A stretch of DNA of 64,000 nucleotides from Nocardia bovistercoris (GCF_015674855.1 NZ_JADMLG010000012.1:186001-250000); one strand, 5' to 3'. Positions 1 to 8,641 are shown, counted from the stretch's first letter. Translations and numbers: made by a program. The notes: generated from the letters alone by a model not told the origin.

Positions 1-248
1 ACCGGGTGCACGATGACCGGGTTGCCTTCGCTGTCGTAACCCGTTGCGTCGCAGCCGAGCACGATGGGCAGCCGGTCGGCGGGATGGCCGACCCCGCGCA
101 GGGTCCACAGGTCGTGCATGTTCAGGGAAGAGGCCACGACCCGGACCAGGGTCCAGCCCGGTTCCGTACGCGGCAGGTCGACGTCGTGCACCACCAGACC
201 CGAGAGCGGGTCGTCGGCGTTCTGGGAGAGGGCCTGTGCTGCGAGCAT
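1..248 (-). CDS. MDR-family zinc-type alcohol dehydrogenase/quinone oxidoreductase, 3' end cut by window edge
   Basis: The first 82 residues of a medium-chain dehydrogenase/reductase are visible; the rest lies left of the window. The N-terminus shows the GroES-like fold pattern of the family, with VRVVASSLNMHDLWTLRG followed by PIVLGCDATG, matching the usual S-L-N-x-x-D and P-x-x-x-G-x-D/E-x-x-G segments. The ATG start at 248 is preceded by a GGGGGA ribosome-binding stretch. The gene diverges from the dioxygenase operon with 101 bp between starts, so the two may share a control region. A role in the same catabolic pathway, as an alcohol or dihydrodiol oxidation step, is inference from position. 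The catalytic domain is not visible, so substrate and cofactor cannot be assigned. Confidence 0.8.
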   Translation of the reverse strand, partial: MLAAQALSQNADDPLSGLVVHDVDLPRTEPGWTLVRVVASSLNMHDLWTLRGVGHPADRLPIVLGCDATGYDSEGNPVIVHP

Positions 249-349
249 GGACTCACCGTCCCCCGCGACGCGGGCACTCGGACAGTGGCCGTTCCGTCCT
301 GCGGCACGGTAGCTGGAATCGGTGCGCCGGGTCCGGCTTGCTTGATGGC

Positions 350-1705
350 ATGACCTCCACCGTCGAACCCGTTTCCGGTCGCGACCCAGCCTGCGCGACG
401 CCGTGCGGGGCGTTACGGCGTCCCGCCGAACTGGTCCGGTCCATCGATGTGTCCGGGCTGGTCGACGCACACGGTGGTTTGCTGGACCGCGCGATCTTCA
501 CCGACGAACAGCTGTACCGCCAGGAACTGCGCCGGGTGTTCGCGCCGAGTTGGCTGTTCCTCGCGCATGCGGATCAATTCCACAAGCCGGGGGACTTCTT
601 CACCACCTACATGGGTGCGGATCCGGTGATCGTGGTGATGGACAAGAGCCGCCGGGTGCGCGCCTTCCTCAACTCGTGCCGCCATCGCGGGGCGCGCGTG
701 TGCCGCGCCGATGTCGGCGCGACCCGCAACTTCACCTGCACCTACCACGGCTGGGCCTACGACCTCGAGGGCAAACTCGTCTCGGTGCCCAACCGCGAGG
801 GCTATCCGGACTCCTTCGACACCGCCGACTGGGGTCTGGTCGAGGTGCCGAACGTGGACTCCTACCGCGGCCTGATCTTCGGCACCTGGAATCCCGAGCC
901 GGTCGGGCTGCGCGACTATCTCGGCGATATGGCCTGGTACATGGACGCCATGTTCGATCACGACGACGAGGGCACGGTCGTGGTCGGCGGGGTGCACAAG
1001 TGGGTGCTCGACGGTAACTGGAAGCTGGCCGCCGAACAGTTCGCCACCGACTGGTACCACGTCAACATGAGTCACGCCTCGGCGCTGATGGTGCTCTCGC
1101 CGAGCAAGAATCCCAAGACCGAGATCGTGCACCGTGCCGGTCGCCAGTATGTCGGCAACGGTCACGGCGCGGGATTCCCCGTGCACCCGAAGAACCGGTT
1201 CAACGCCAGGACCGTGCACGACTGGACCGACTACGCGGCGCTGCGCGAACGGCTCGGCGACGCGCGCGTGGAGGGCCCGCTCACCGACGGTCACGCCACC
1301 GTGTTCCCGAACTTCTCGTATCTGCCGGTGATCGGCACCATCCGGGTCTGGCATCCGAAGGGCCCCGACCGCATGGAGGTGTGGTCGTGGACCGTGGTCG
1401 ACAAGTCCATGCCGCCGGAAGTGCGTGAGGCACAACGGCTCTACAATCTGCGGACCTTCGGTCCCAGCGGCATCTTCGAGCAGGACGACGGGGAGAACTG
1501 GAGTGAGGTACAGGCCATCTCGCACGGATTCATCACCAATACCGTGCCACTGAACTACCAGATGGGGCTGGGATCCGAACGCGAGGACGGCCGCTATCCC
1601 GGCCTGACCAGCGAACTCTACAGCGACGCCGCGGGCCGCGCCTTCTACGCGCACTGGCGCGATCTGATGAACACCCCGGCCTGGCACGAGGAGCGGAACC
1701 GTTGA
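350..1705 (+). CDS. Rieske non-heme iron ring-hydroxylating dioxygenase, alpha (large) subunit
   Basis: This 451-residue protein is the catalytic subunit of a ring-hydroxylating dioxygenase, which adds both oxygen atoms of O2 to an aromatic ring to give a cis-dihydrodiol. The Rieske [2Fe-2S] ligands are Cys110/His112 and Cys130/His133 (CRH and CTYH). The mononuclear iron site is Asp234, His237 and His242 (DWYHVNMSH), with a late acidic ligand near Asp379-380 in EQDDGENW. Length and spacing are normal for the family. The ATG at 350 was chosen because upstream sequence in this frame has no family resemblance; no strong ribosome-binding site precedes it. The ferredoxin start overlaps the stop codon. 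EQDDGENW and the BphB-like neighbour point to a benzoate/biphenyl/toluate-type enzyme, but the substrate cannot be read from sequence. Confidence 0.93.
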   Translation: MTSTVEPVSGRDPACATPCGALRRPAELVRSIDVSGLVDAHGGLLDRAIFTDEQLYRQELRRVFAPSWLFLAHADQFHKPGDFFTTYMGADPVIVVMDKSRRVRAFLNSCRHRGARVCRADVGATRNFTCTYHGWAYDLEGKLVSVPNREGYPDSFDTADWGLVEVPNVDSYRGLIFGTWNPEPVGLRDYLGDMAWYMDAMFDHDDEGTVVVGGVHKWVLDGNWKLAAEQFATDWYHVNMSHASALMVLSPSKNPKTEIVHRAGRQYVGNGHGAGFPVHPKNRFNARTVHDWTDYAALRERLGDARVEGPLTDGHATVFPNFSYLPVIGTIRVWHPKGPDRMEVWSWTVVDKSMPPEVREAQRLYNLRTFGPSGIFEQDDGENWSEVQAISHGFITNTVPLNYQMGLGSEREDGRYPGLTSELYSDAAGRAFYAHWRDLMNTPAWHEERNR

Positions 1706-2040
1706 ACACCACCGGAATACGAGTCGCCGCACTCGAGGACATCCCGGTCGGCGAGGGTATCGCGATCGACAAGTCGATCACCGGCACCGAGGACAATGTG
1801 GCGCTGCTGCGCGACGACGACGGCGCCGTCTACGCCCTGGACGACACCTGCCCGCACGAGGTCGCGTCACTGGCCGAGGGGTGGGTCGAGGACGGCTACG
1901 TCGAATGTCCGCTGCATTCGAGCAAGTTCTGCTTGAAAAGCGGTGCGGTGCAGTGCCTGCCCGCCACCGAGAACACCCGCCCGCATCGGGTCGAGGTCCG
2001 CGAGGACGAGGTGTTCCTGTTCCCGAATCAGGCGCCGTGA
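1702..2040 (+). CDS. Rieske-type [2Fe-2S] ferredoxin of the dioxygenase
   Basis: A 112-residue electron carrier that passes electrons from the reductase to the oxygenase. The cluster ligands are Cys50/His52 (CPH) and Cys69/His72 (CPLH), the pattern of BphF/NdoA-like ferredoxins. Translation probably begins at TTG 1702, which overlaps the TGA stop of the alpha subunit, so the genes are translationally coupled. The reductase GTG in turn overlaps this gene's TGA. Placing the ferredoxin directly after the alpha subunit and ahead of the beta subunit is an uncommon order. Confidence 0.92.
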   Translation: MNTTGIRVAALEDIPVGEGIAIDKSITGTEDNVALLRDDDGAVYALDDTCPHEVASLAEGWVEDGYVECPLHSSKFCLKSGAVQCLPATENTRPHRVEVREDEVFLFPNQAP

Positions 2041-3251
2041 TCGCGAATGTGGCGATCGTCGGGGGCGGCATCGCCGGGGTGAGCGCCGCGGCCGCGTTGC
2101 GGTCGGGCGGGTTCACCGGCGAGATCACCCTCGTCGACGCCGGGGAATTCCCCTACGACCGGCCGCCGCTGTCCAAGGACTTCCTGTCCGGCCGTAAGTC
2201 GTTGTCCGACATCGCCTTGCAGCCCGACGACTGGTACGACCGCAACAAGGTGCGGCTGCTGTCCGGGCGCACCGCGACCGCGCTGCGGCCGGGAACCGGA
2301 CAGGTCGAACTGTCCGACGGCACCGCCGTGACCGCGGACCGGGTGGTGCTCGCCACCGGCGGGCACGCCCTTCGACCGCCGATCCCCGGCGCCGACGGCG
2401 CGCGCGTGCATCTGCTGCGCACCGCGCGGGACGCGGACGCGCTGCGGGCGCGGTTGACCCCGGGCGCACGGGCTCTGGTGGTCGGTGCGGGTCTTATCGG
2501 CGCCGAAGTCGCCTCCACCGCAAGGGATCTGGGTTGCGAAGTGGTCATGGTCGACCCGGTCTCGCCGCCGCTGGCCGCCGCCGTCGGCGCCGATCTCGCG
2601 CGCTGGCTGCACGAACAACACGCGATCCGAGGTATCCGCACCGAGGCGACCACCGTGCGTTCGCTGCGCGAGTCCGGCCCGATCGTGCACGCCGAATTCG
2701 GCGACGGCACCGGCGAACACGCCTTCGACGCGGTGCTCCTCGGGGTCGGCATGGCGCCGGACACCGCATTGGCGCGGGCCGCGGGCCTCGACGTCGATCG
2801 CGGCATCCTCGTCGACGACGCGCAGGTCACCAGCAATCCCGCTGTCCTCGCCGTCGGTGACAGCGCGCGGGTGCGGCGCGGCGGTGAAGTGCTCGCGCGC
2901 ACCGAGCACTGGGAGGCGGCGCAGCGCGACGGCGGCCGGGCCGCGGCCGCCATCCTCGGCACGGCGCCGCCCGCCGATGGCGCGTCCTGGTTCTGGACCG
3001 ACCGCCACGGCGTGCACGTCGAAGTGGTCGGGTACCTGGGCGTCGCCGAATCCGTCGTGGTGCGAGGGGAATTCGGTCCCGAGCCGTTCTCGGTATTCGG
3101 ACTCGTCGGCGACCGGGTGGTCGCCGCGGCGGCGGTGGGCGACTCCGGCGCGGTACGGGCCGCGCGCAGGCTGATCGACCGCGGCATCGCCGTCGACCGG
3201 GAACGGCTGACCGACCCGTCGGTCGACCTGAAGAAGCTGGTGCGCGGGTGA
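2037..3251 (+). CDS. Ferredoxin reductase, FAD/NADH-dependent (BphG/RhuM-like fold)
   Basis: A 404-residue flavoprotein that takes electrons from NAD(P)H to the adjacent Rieske ferredoxin. The N-terminal FAD-binding motif is VAIVGGGIAGVSAAAAL, the GxGxxG pattern is repeated in the central NAD domain (ALVVGAGLIGAEVAS), and a third flavin-contact segment reads AVGDSARV. PYDRPPLSK is characteristic of the dioxygenase-linked ferredoxin reductases. The GTG start at 2037 overlaps the ferredoxin TGA; longer reading upstream runs into the ferredoxin gene and has no homology. A 40-bp gap follows before the beta subunit. Confidence 0.92.
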   Translation: MIANVAIVGGGIAGVSAAAALRSGGFTGEITLVDAGEFPYDRPPLSKDFLSGRKSLSDIALQPDDWYDRNKVRLLSGRTATALRPGTGQVELSDGTAVTADRVVLATGGHALRPPIPGADGARVHLLRTARDADALRARLTPGARALVVGAGLIGAEVASTARDLGCEVVMVDPVSPPLAAAVGADLARWLHEQHAIRGIRTEATTVRSLRESGPIVHAEFGDGTGEHAFDAVLLGVGMAPDTALARAAGLDVDRGILVDDAQVTSNPAVLAVGDSARVRRGGEVLARTEHWEAAQRDGGRAAAAILGTAPPADGASWFWTDRHGVHVEVVGYLGVAESVVVRGEFGPEPFSVFGLVGDRVVAAAAVGDSGAVRAARRLIDRGIAVDRERLTDPSVDLKKLVRG

Positions 3252-3291
3252 CGACGCCCGGCGCAGTCCTGGAGAAGGGATACCCCAGACC

Positions 3292-3858
3292 GTGAGCACA
3301 TCCGCCGCATACGCCTGCACCGGCGTCCGCGCCGACCGGGACACCCACTTCGAGGTCGAGCAGTTCTACTACCTCGAGGCCGAACTGCTCGACGACGGCC
3401 GCTTCACCGACTGGCTCGACCTGCTCGCCGACGACCTCGAGTACTGGATGCCCACGCGCACCAACCGGCTGCGCCGCCAGCAGGCCCTCGCCATCGCCGC
3501 GCGCGGTGACGCCGCCTACTACGACGAGACCAAGGAGAGTCTGGCCTGGCGCATCCGCCGCTTCGACTCCGGCATGGCATGGGCCGAGGACCCGCCGTCG
3601 CGCACACGGCACCTCGTGACCAATGTCGCCGTCCACCATGTCGATCCGGCCGAGCACCCCGAATTCGGCGCCGAGGATCTGGTGGTCCGCTCGGCCTTCC
3701 TGGTCTACCGCAACCGACTCGAACGCGAGGAGAACGTCTTCGCGGGCGGGCGCACCGACATCCTGCGGCCCGCCGGGGCATCGTTTCTCCTCGCCCGCCG
3801 CACCATCCTGCTCGATCAGAACATCCTGCAGGCCAAGAACATCTCCACCTTCTTCTGA
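3292..3858 (+). CDS. Ring-hydroxylating dioxygenase, beta (small) subunit
   Basis: This 188-residue protein is the structural small subunit that assembles with the alpha subunit, usually as alpha3beta3. The segment from VEQFYYLEAELLDDGRFTDW through DLEYWMPTRTNR is the signature of the NTF2-like small subunits, and SRTRHLVTNV and NILQAKNISTFF match the conserved core and C-terminus. Translation starts at GTG 3292, with GGAGAAGGGA upstream as ribosome-binding site. It is separated from its alpha partner by the two electron-transfer genes. Length is typical of the family. Confidence 0.92.
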   Translation: MSTSAAYACTGVRADRDTHFEVEQFYYLEAELLDDGRFTDWLDLLADDLEYWMPTRTNRLRRQQALAIAARGDAAYYDETKESLAWRIRRFDSGMAWAEDPPSRTRHLVTNVAVHHVDPAEHPEFGAEDLVVRSAFLVYRNRLEREENVFAGGRTDILRPAGASFLLARRTILLDQNILQAKNISTFF

Positions 3859-3877
3859 CCCCGAAAGGCGGAAGCCT

Positions 3878-4768
3878 GTGTCCGACACCGACACCGACGT
3901 CTTGTTGCAGTGGCATGAACTCGAACTCACCCGACGCAGCGTCGAGACCGACAACGGTCCGATCGCCGTCGCCGAGATCGGCACCGGCCCGACATTGGTC
4001 ATGCTGCACGGCGGCGGCCCCGGCGCGTCCGGGGTCTCCAACTATCACCAGAACCTGCCCGCGCTCGCGCAGCGGTTCCGCGTGATCCTGCCCGACCAGC
4101 CCGGATTCGGCGGCAGCTACCGGCCGACCGAAGCCGACCTCGACGCGCGCTCCATCACCGAGATCACCGTCGACGCCCTGTTCCAGACCCTCGACGCGCT
4201 CGATGTCGACCGGTTCCACCTGCTCGGCAACAGCCTCGGCGGCGCGGCCGCGATCGGCATGGCCCAGACCCGGCCCGCCCGGGTCTCCGGCCTGGTGCTG
4301 ATGGCGCCCGGCGGGGGCTGGCTGTCGTTCGGGCCGACCCCGACCGAGGGCCAGAAGGAGATGTTCCGCTACTACAACGGCGGCGGCCCGACCGAGAAGA
4401 AGATGGCGAACTTCATCCGCACGATGGTGTTCGACCACGAGCAGTTCGGCGCCGAGGTCGTGCGCGCCCGCTACGAAGCCTCCCTCGACGAGAGCCACAT
4501 CGCGTTCTACCACCGCTACAACGCCGCCTTCGGCAAACGTCACGGCATGGACCCGCTGTGGCGCGAACTGCACAAGATCACGGCGCCGACCCTGTTGCTG
4601 TGGGGGCGTGACGATCGCACCATCACCCTGGACGGCGCGCAGATCATGCTCAGGAACATCCGCGACGTGCAGATGCACATCTTCGGCAACTGTGGGCACT
4701 GGGTCCAGCTCGAACGCGCTCGCGAATTCGAGCGCCTCGTCACCGACTTCCTCGGCGAGTTGTCGTGA
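3878..4768 (+). CDS. Alpha/beta hydrolase of the meta-cleavage-product (C-C bond) hydrolase type
   Basis: A 296-residue alpha/beta hydrolase of the BphD/HsaD/TodF group, which cleaves the carbon-carbon bond of 2-hydroxy-6-oxo-dienoates made by extradiol ring fission. HGGGPGASG forms the oxyanion hole. The nucleophile is Ser119 in GNSLGG, the acid is Asp245 in GRDD and the base is His274 in CGHW. GTG 3878 is chosen because family similarity starts there and GAAAGGCGGA upstream can act as ribosome-binding site. Its stop overlaps the GTG of the next gene. No extradiol dioxygenase is encoded here, so the substrate must come from an enzyme elsewhere. Confidence 0.9.
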   Translation: MSDTDTDVLLQWHELELTRRSVETDNGPIAVAEIGTGPTLVMLHGGGPGASGVSNYHQNLPALAQRFRVILPDQPGFGGSYRPTEADLDARSITEITVDALFQTLDALDVDRFHLLGNSLGGAAAIGMAQTRPARVSGLVLMAPGGGWLSFGPTPTEGQKEMFRYYNGGGPTEKKMANFIRTMVFDHEQFGAEVVRARYEASLDESHIAFYHRYNAAFGKRHGMDPLWRELHKITAPTLLLWGRDDRTITLDGAQIMLRNIRDVQMHIFGNCGHWVQLERAREFERLVTDFLGELS

Positions 4769-5598
4769 CCGGCTGGCTCGACGGCTACGTCGCACTGGTC
4801 ACCGGCGGCGGCTCGGGCATCGGCCGTGCGGTCGCCGAACGTTTCGTCGCCGAAGGCGCCTCGGTCGCCATCCTCGGCAGGAACCTCGAGCAACTCGAGA
4901 AGGTCGTCGCCGACAGCCCGGACCCGGACCGCGTGTTCGCCGTCCGCGCCGATGTCCGTGACGCCGACGCGCTGCACGCCGCGGTCGCCGACACGGTCGC
5001 CCGGTTCGGCAAGCTGGACACCCTGGTCGCCAACGCCGGAATCTGGGATTACAAACGTGCCCTCACCCGCTTGGACGCCGCCGAACTGTCGACCACCTTC
5101 GACGAACTGTTCGCCGTCAACGTGAGGGGGTACCTGCTTGCCGCCGAAGCCTCGTGGCGCGAACTGGTGAAGACCAGGGGCAGCATCGTCATGACCCTGT
5201 CCAATGCCTCGTTCTACGTCAACGGCGGCGGCCCGATCTACACCGCGAGCAAACACGCCTGCCTCGGGCTCATGCGCGAATTGGCCTTCGAACTCGCACC
5301 GAAGGTCCGCGTCAACGGCGTGGCGTGCGGTGGCATGAAGACCGATCTGCGCGGGCCGGAGTCATTGGAGATGCAGGGCCGGTCACTGGCCGCCTCGTTC
5401 GACAAGCGTCCCGACGACCTGCCCCCGCCGCCGATTCCGTTGCACGACTCGAGCACTGATCCCCGCGACTTCACCGGCTCCTACGTCCTGCTCGCCTCCC
5501 GTGCGCAGAGCGGCCCCATCACCGGCCAGGCGATCTCGGTAGACGGCGGTATCGGTGTCCGCGGCTTCGGGAGCGCGGCGGGCGGCGACCACCTGTAA
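4765..5598 (+). CDS. SDR-family cis-dihydrodiol dehydrogenase, BphB-like
   Basis: A 277-residue short-chain dehydrogenase expected to oxidise the cis-dihydrodiol from the dioxygenase to a catechol using NAD+. The cofactor motif is TGGGSGIG near residue 15. NAGIWDY is the variant of the NAG motif seen in cis-dihydrobiphenyldiol dehydrogenases, and the catalytic pair is Tyr159 and Lys163 (YTASK). The segment PNGGGP/YVNGGGPIYTASKHA-type sequence and the C-terminal DGGIGVRGF also follow BphB. The GTG start overlaps the hydrolase stop, showing coupling. Placement directly after a C-C hydrolase supports a catechol-forming, meta-cleavage route. Confidence 0.92.
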   Translation: MTGWLDGYVALVTGGGSGIGRAVAERFVAEGASVAILGRNLEQLEKVVADSPDPDRVFAVRADVRDADALHAAVADTVARFGKLDTLVANAGIWDYKRALTRLDAAELSTTFDELFAVNVRGYLLAAEASWRELVKTRGSIVMTLSNASFYVNGGGPIYTASKHACLGLMRELAFELAPKVRVNGVACGGMKTDLRGPESLEMQGRSLAASFDKRPDDLPPPPIPLHDSSTDPRDFTGSYVLLASRAQSGPITGQAISVDGGIGVRGFGSAAGGDHL

Positions 5599-5630
5599 TC
5601 GACACGCACACCCGGAGTTCGAGGAGAACG

Positions 5631-7229
5631 ATGATCACGGCCCATCCGGCCAATTCCGGCGCCGCGACGGATACCAACCCTACCCACGCGATCCGCACCA
5701 ACGCCCGCTACCAGCCCGAGGTCACCGCCGTGCACTACGCGGGCGGCGACCTCACCTACGCCGCACTGAACGACCGCGTGGCGCGCCTGACCACCGTGCT
5801 CGCCGAGCACGGCATCGGCGACGGCGACCGCGTCGCCTACCTCGGACTCAACAGTCCGGCCTTCCTGATCACCATGTTCGCCGCCATGCGGCGCGGCGCG
5901 ATCTACGTCCCGCTCAACTTCCGCCTCGCCGGTCCCGAGCTGGTCGCCGTGCTCGAGCGCAGCGGCGCCACGATCATCGTGTGCGAGGAAGGCCACCGCG
6001 AAATCCTCGACGGCGTCGCCGACCGGACACCGCTGAAAGGATTCCTGCTCGTCGACGACGATCCGGAGACGCCCGCCGCCCGCGTCGCCGGGCCGTGGCG
6101 GGCGTGGTCCGCGCTACTGGACGCGGCGAAACCGGCGGACGCCGCGCCCGCGCGCGGATTCGACGACCCGGCCATGATCATGTTCACCTCGGGAACCACC
6201 GGACAGCCCAAGGGCGTGATCCTCACCTACGGCAACCTGTGGTGGAACGGGATCAATGTCGACGCCCGTTTGGACACCCGCCGCGGCGACATCACCCATG
6301 CCGTCGCACCGCTGTTCCACATCGGCGGACTCAACGCCCTTGCCCTGCGCACCCTGGTCCGCGGCGGCACGGTGGTACTGCGCCGCGGCTTCGATCCCGC
6401 CGGATTACTGCGGGATCTGCTCGAATTCGGCGTCAACTCGCTGTTCGCGGTGCCCGCGATGCTCGCCGCCCTCGCGCGGGTGCCCGGCGTCTTCGACCGT
6501 CCGCTGCCCGCGCTGCGCACCGTCGTCGTGGCCGCGGCGCCGGTGCCGCCGTCGCTGATCGAGCTCTACGCCGAACACGGCGTCACCCTGCAACAGGCGT
6601 GGGGCCTGACCGAGACCGCGCCGTTCGCCACCCACCTGCCCGTCGAGCGCACCGTCGACAAGCTCGGCTCGGCCGGAATCCCCATGGCCCACACCGAAGT
6701 CCGCGTCATCGAACCCGGCACGGGTGCGGTCGTGCCCGAGGGCGTCAGCGGTGAGATCGTCGTGCGCGGCCCCAACGTCACCCCCGGCTACTGGAACAAC
6801 CCCGCCGCCACCGCAGCGGCCTTCGACGACGAGGGCTGGTTCCATTCCGGCGACATCGGCTATCTCGATGCCGACGGCTACCTGTTCATCGTCGACCGGC
6901 TCAAGGACATGATCATCAGCGGCGGGGAGAACATCTACCCCGCCGAGGTCGAGCGCGCCTTGGCCGACCTGCCCGGCCTCGTCGACGTCGCGGTCGTCGG
7001 CGCCGAGGACCCGCGGTGGGGCGAGACGGTCGTCGCGGTCGTCAGCGCGGGCGAGGACACCGCACTCACCCTCGAACTCGTGCGCGATCACGCGGCCGCC
7101 ACGCTGGCGCGCTACAAATTGCCCACCCGCCTCGAGCAGGTCGCCACCGTGCCGCGCAATGCCTCGGGCAAACTCGACAAGCGCGCCATCCGCGCCATGA
7201 TCGCCGAAGGCGGGAGCGGGCAGGCGTGA
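5631..7229 (+). CDS. AMP-dependent acyl-CoA synthetase/ligase
   Basis: This 532-residue enzyme belongs to the ANL superfamily and should activate a carboxylic acid to its CoA thioester through an acyl-AMP. The P-loop-like motif is MFTSGTTGQPKG. GLTETAP is the adenine-contact motif, and GWFHSGDIGYLD, IVDRLKDMIISGGENIYPAEVE and the catalytic lysine in NASGKLDKRA complete the family set. It starts at ATG 5631 after GAGGAG. In this operon it probably activates the acid released by the hydrolase, or the ring acid itself. The substrate is not predictable from sequence. Confidence 0.9.
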   Translation: MITAHPANSGAATDTNPTHAIRTNARYQPEVTAVHYAGGDLTYAALNDRVARLTTVLAEHGIGDGDRVAYLGLNSPAFLITMFAAMRRGAIYVPLNFRLAGPELVAVLERSGATIIVCEEGHREILDGVADRTPLKGFLLVDDDPETPAARVAGPWRAWSALLDAAKPADAAPARGFDDPAMIMFTSGTTGQPKGVILTYGNLWWNGINVDARLDTRRGDITHAVAPLFHIGGLNALALRTLVRGGTVVLRRGFDPAGLLRDLLEFGVNSLFAVPAMLAALARVPGVFDRPLPALRTVVVAAAPVPPSLIELYAEHGVTLQQAWGLTETAPFATHLPVERTVDKLGSAGIPMAHTEVRVIEPGTGAVVPEGVSGEIVVRGPNVTPGYWNNPAATAAAFDDEGWFHSGDIGYLDADGYLFIVDRLKDMIISGGENIYPAEVERALADLPGLVDVAVVGAEDPRWGETVVAVVSAGEDTALTLELVRDHAAATLARYKLPTRLEQVATVPRNASGKLDKRAIRAMIAEGGSGQA

Positions 7230-7684
7230 GAACCCCGCCGCTGCCTGTCCCCGAACTGCCGTCGCCCTGGCACGGTGAGGCGCTCTCCCGCACCCCGAGC
7301 CGCGTCGAGCTCGCCGTGCGCGACGACGACGGACACACGGCGACCGTGCGGCTCCAGCGCTGCACGGTCGGGCGGTTGCGCGACGCCTACCCGGTCGCGG
7401 CCAACGACGTGGACCTCGAGATCACCGATGTCGACTCCGCGGCCGTGCGGGCGGAACTGCTCGGCGCGGTGATCGCCGCGATCCACTCCGCCGACCCGCG
7501 CTGTCGGCGGGTCGTCGTCCCCTTTCCGGCGGCCGCGGCCGACGATATCGCCGCCGCGCGGGAGGTCGGGTTGCATCCGGTGGTGGAGGTCGATGTTCCC
7601 GGTGGCGAGTTGGCGCTGCTCGTCGCCGTACCGGCGTGGGTGCGCGCCGGCGACGAGGAGGCGGACCGCGTACCGGGGGCTTGA
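7226..7684 (+). CDS. Small conserved-context protein of unknown function
   Basis: A 152-residue soluble protein that I do not recognise. The GTG start at 7226 overlaps the stop of the CoA ligase, so it is the last gene of the catabolic operon. It has no signal peptide or membrane segment. The middle reads as alternating strands and helices rich in Asp and Ala (ITDVDSAAVRAELLGAVIAAIH), and the stretch around AAREVGLHPVVEVDVPGGELALLVAVP resembles the second half of a GNAT-type acetyltransferase fold. That resemblance is weak and no acetyl-CoA loop is evident. Confidence 0.6.
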   Translation: MRTPPLPVPELPSPWHGEALSRTPSRVELAVRDDDGHTATVRLQRCTVGRLRDAYPVAANDVDLEITDVDSAAVRAELLGAVIAAIHSADPRCRRVVVPFPAAAADDIAAAREVGLHPVVEVDVPGGELALLVAVPAWVRAGDEEADRVPGA

Positions 7685-7693
7685 TACTCGTAT

Positions 7694-7769
7694 GTCACTT
7701 ATATTTGACGGTTCGTCACTCTTGACCATTGGTGCGAGTGGCGACCATCATATGTCACATATAAGTGCC
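7694..7769. promoter_or_regulatory. Paired palindromic operator-like sites upstream of the IclR gene
   Basis: Two related sites lie 60 bp apart in opposite orientation. GTCACTTATATTTGAC is at 7694-7709. The complement of 7754-7769 reads GGCACTTATATGTGAC. Both share CACTTATAT(T/G)TGAC, and the first has inverted GTCA/TGAC ends. The block is strikingly AT-rich against its surroundings. It sits just ahead of the IclR gene, so autoregulation is the simplest reading. No close copy was seen in the 249-349 gap before the dioxygenase operon. Confidence 0.55.
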
Positions 7770-7799
7770 GTACTGGTGCACTGAAAGTGACAGTACGGC
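7767..7799. promoter_or_regulatory. 9-bp inverted repeat in the iclR leader
   Basis: GCCGTACTG at 7767-7775 and CAGTACGGC at 7791-7799 form a perfect inverted repeat around a 15-nt loop. It overlaps the end of the second operator-like site and ends 21 bp before the IclR ATG. It could be a protein-binding site or an RNA hairpin in the leader. Confidence 0.4.
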
Positions 7800-7820
7800 T
7801 TCGAGCAAGAGGAAGCCGTT

Positions 7821-8615
7821 ATGCCGACGTCTACTGCCGAACCACTTCGCGACGACCGCGCCGCCGTCGACAAGGCCATCAGCCTGCTCGCGGCCTTCGA
7901 CTACCAGTCCCACACCGGCATCGGGGTCAGCGAACTGGCTCGGCGAGCCCAGCTCAGCAAGTCGACCGCCTTCCGCGTGCTGGCCCTGCTCGAGCGCAAC
8001 GACGTGGTCGAGCGGGTCGGCACCGGTTACCGCCTCGGCGCCCGCCTGCACCGACTCGGGCAGGCCGCCTACACCCCCGAGAACGAGCGCACTCGGGATC
8101 TGCTGCTGCCGTACCTGACCGACCTCTACGAATCCACCCACCACACCGTGCATCTGGCCGCGCTCCATGGCACCGAGGTCGTCTACCTCGCCAAGCTCTA
8201 CGGCCATCGCAGCGTCGCCGCCCCCTCCCGCATCGGCGGCCGACTGCCCGCCCACGCCACCGCCGTCGGCAAAGCGATGCTGGCCTATCACCCCGTCGCC
8301 GCCACCCGAGCCGGGACCGAACCCTTGGCCGCGCTCACCGAATGGACCATCACCGAAACCGCGCACCTCGAGCGGGACCTCGGCGAGATCCGCCGCCGCG
8401 GGATCGCCCTGGATCACCAGGAGAGTCGAGCGGGACTGACGTGTATGGCGGCCCCGATCCTCGACCGTCGCGGACGGCCGCTCGCGGCGCTGTCGATCGC
8501 CGCTCCCGCCGGACATCTCGACACCGCCGCGCTCGAGCCGCGCCTGCGCCGGACGTGCACCGCCGCCGCCAGAGCGCTGCTGCGACTCGAACCCGCGGCG
8601 GTCGGCGGGCGCTGA
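7821..8615 (+). CDS. IclR-family transcriptional regulator
   Basis: A 264-residue regulator with an N-terminal winged helix-turn-helix (AISLLAAFDYQSHTGIGVSELARRAQLSKSTAFRVLALLERNDVVER, roughly residues 15-65 with the recognition helix at SKSTAFRVL) and a C-terminal IclR effector-binding domain. LPAHATAVGKAMLAY is the diagnostic motif of that domain. ATG 7821 follows AGGAAG. IclR proteins commonly control aromatic catabolism, and this one lies directly after the catabolic operon with palindromic sites in its own leader. That it senses a pathway intermediate is inference. Confidence 0.92.
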   Translation: MPTSTAEPLRDDRAAVDKAISLLAAFDYQSHTGIGVSELARRAQLSKSTAFRVLALLERNDVVERVGTGYRLGARLHRLGQAAYTPENERTRDLLLPYLTDLYESTHHTVHLAALHGTEVVYLAKLYGHRSVAAPSRIGGRLPAHATAVGKAMLAYHPVAATRAGTEPLAALTEWTITETAHLERDLGEIRRRGIALDHQESRAGLTCMAAPILDRRGRPLAALSIAAPAGHLDTAALEPRLRRTCTAAARALLRLEPAAVGGR

Positions 8616-8641
8616 ACCCGCTGCCTGCGGGCCGATGCCGC

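Noticed and set aside
44..349. N-terminal extension of the dioxygenase alpha subunit
   Set aside because: The 102 upstream codons lie antisense to the MDR gene and are Arg/Pro-rich with no Rieske-family similarity; ATG 350 begins the recognisable protein.
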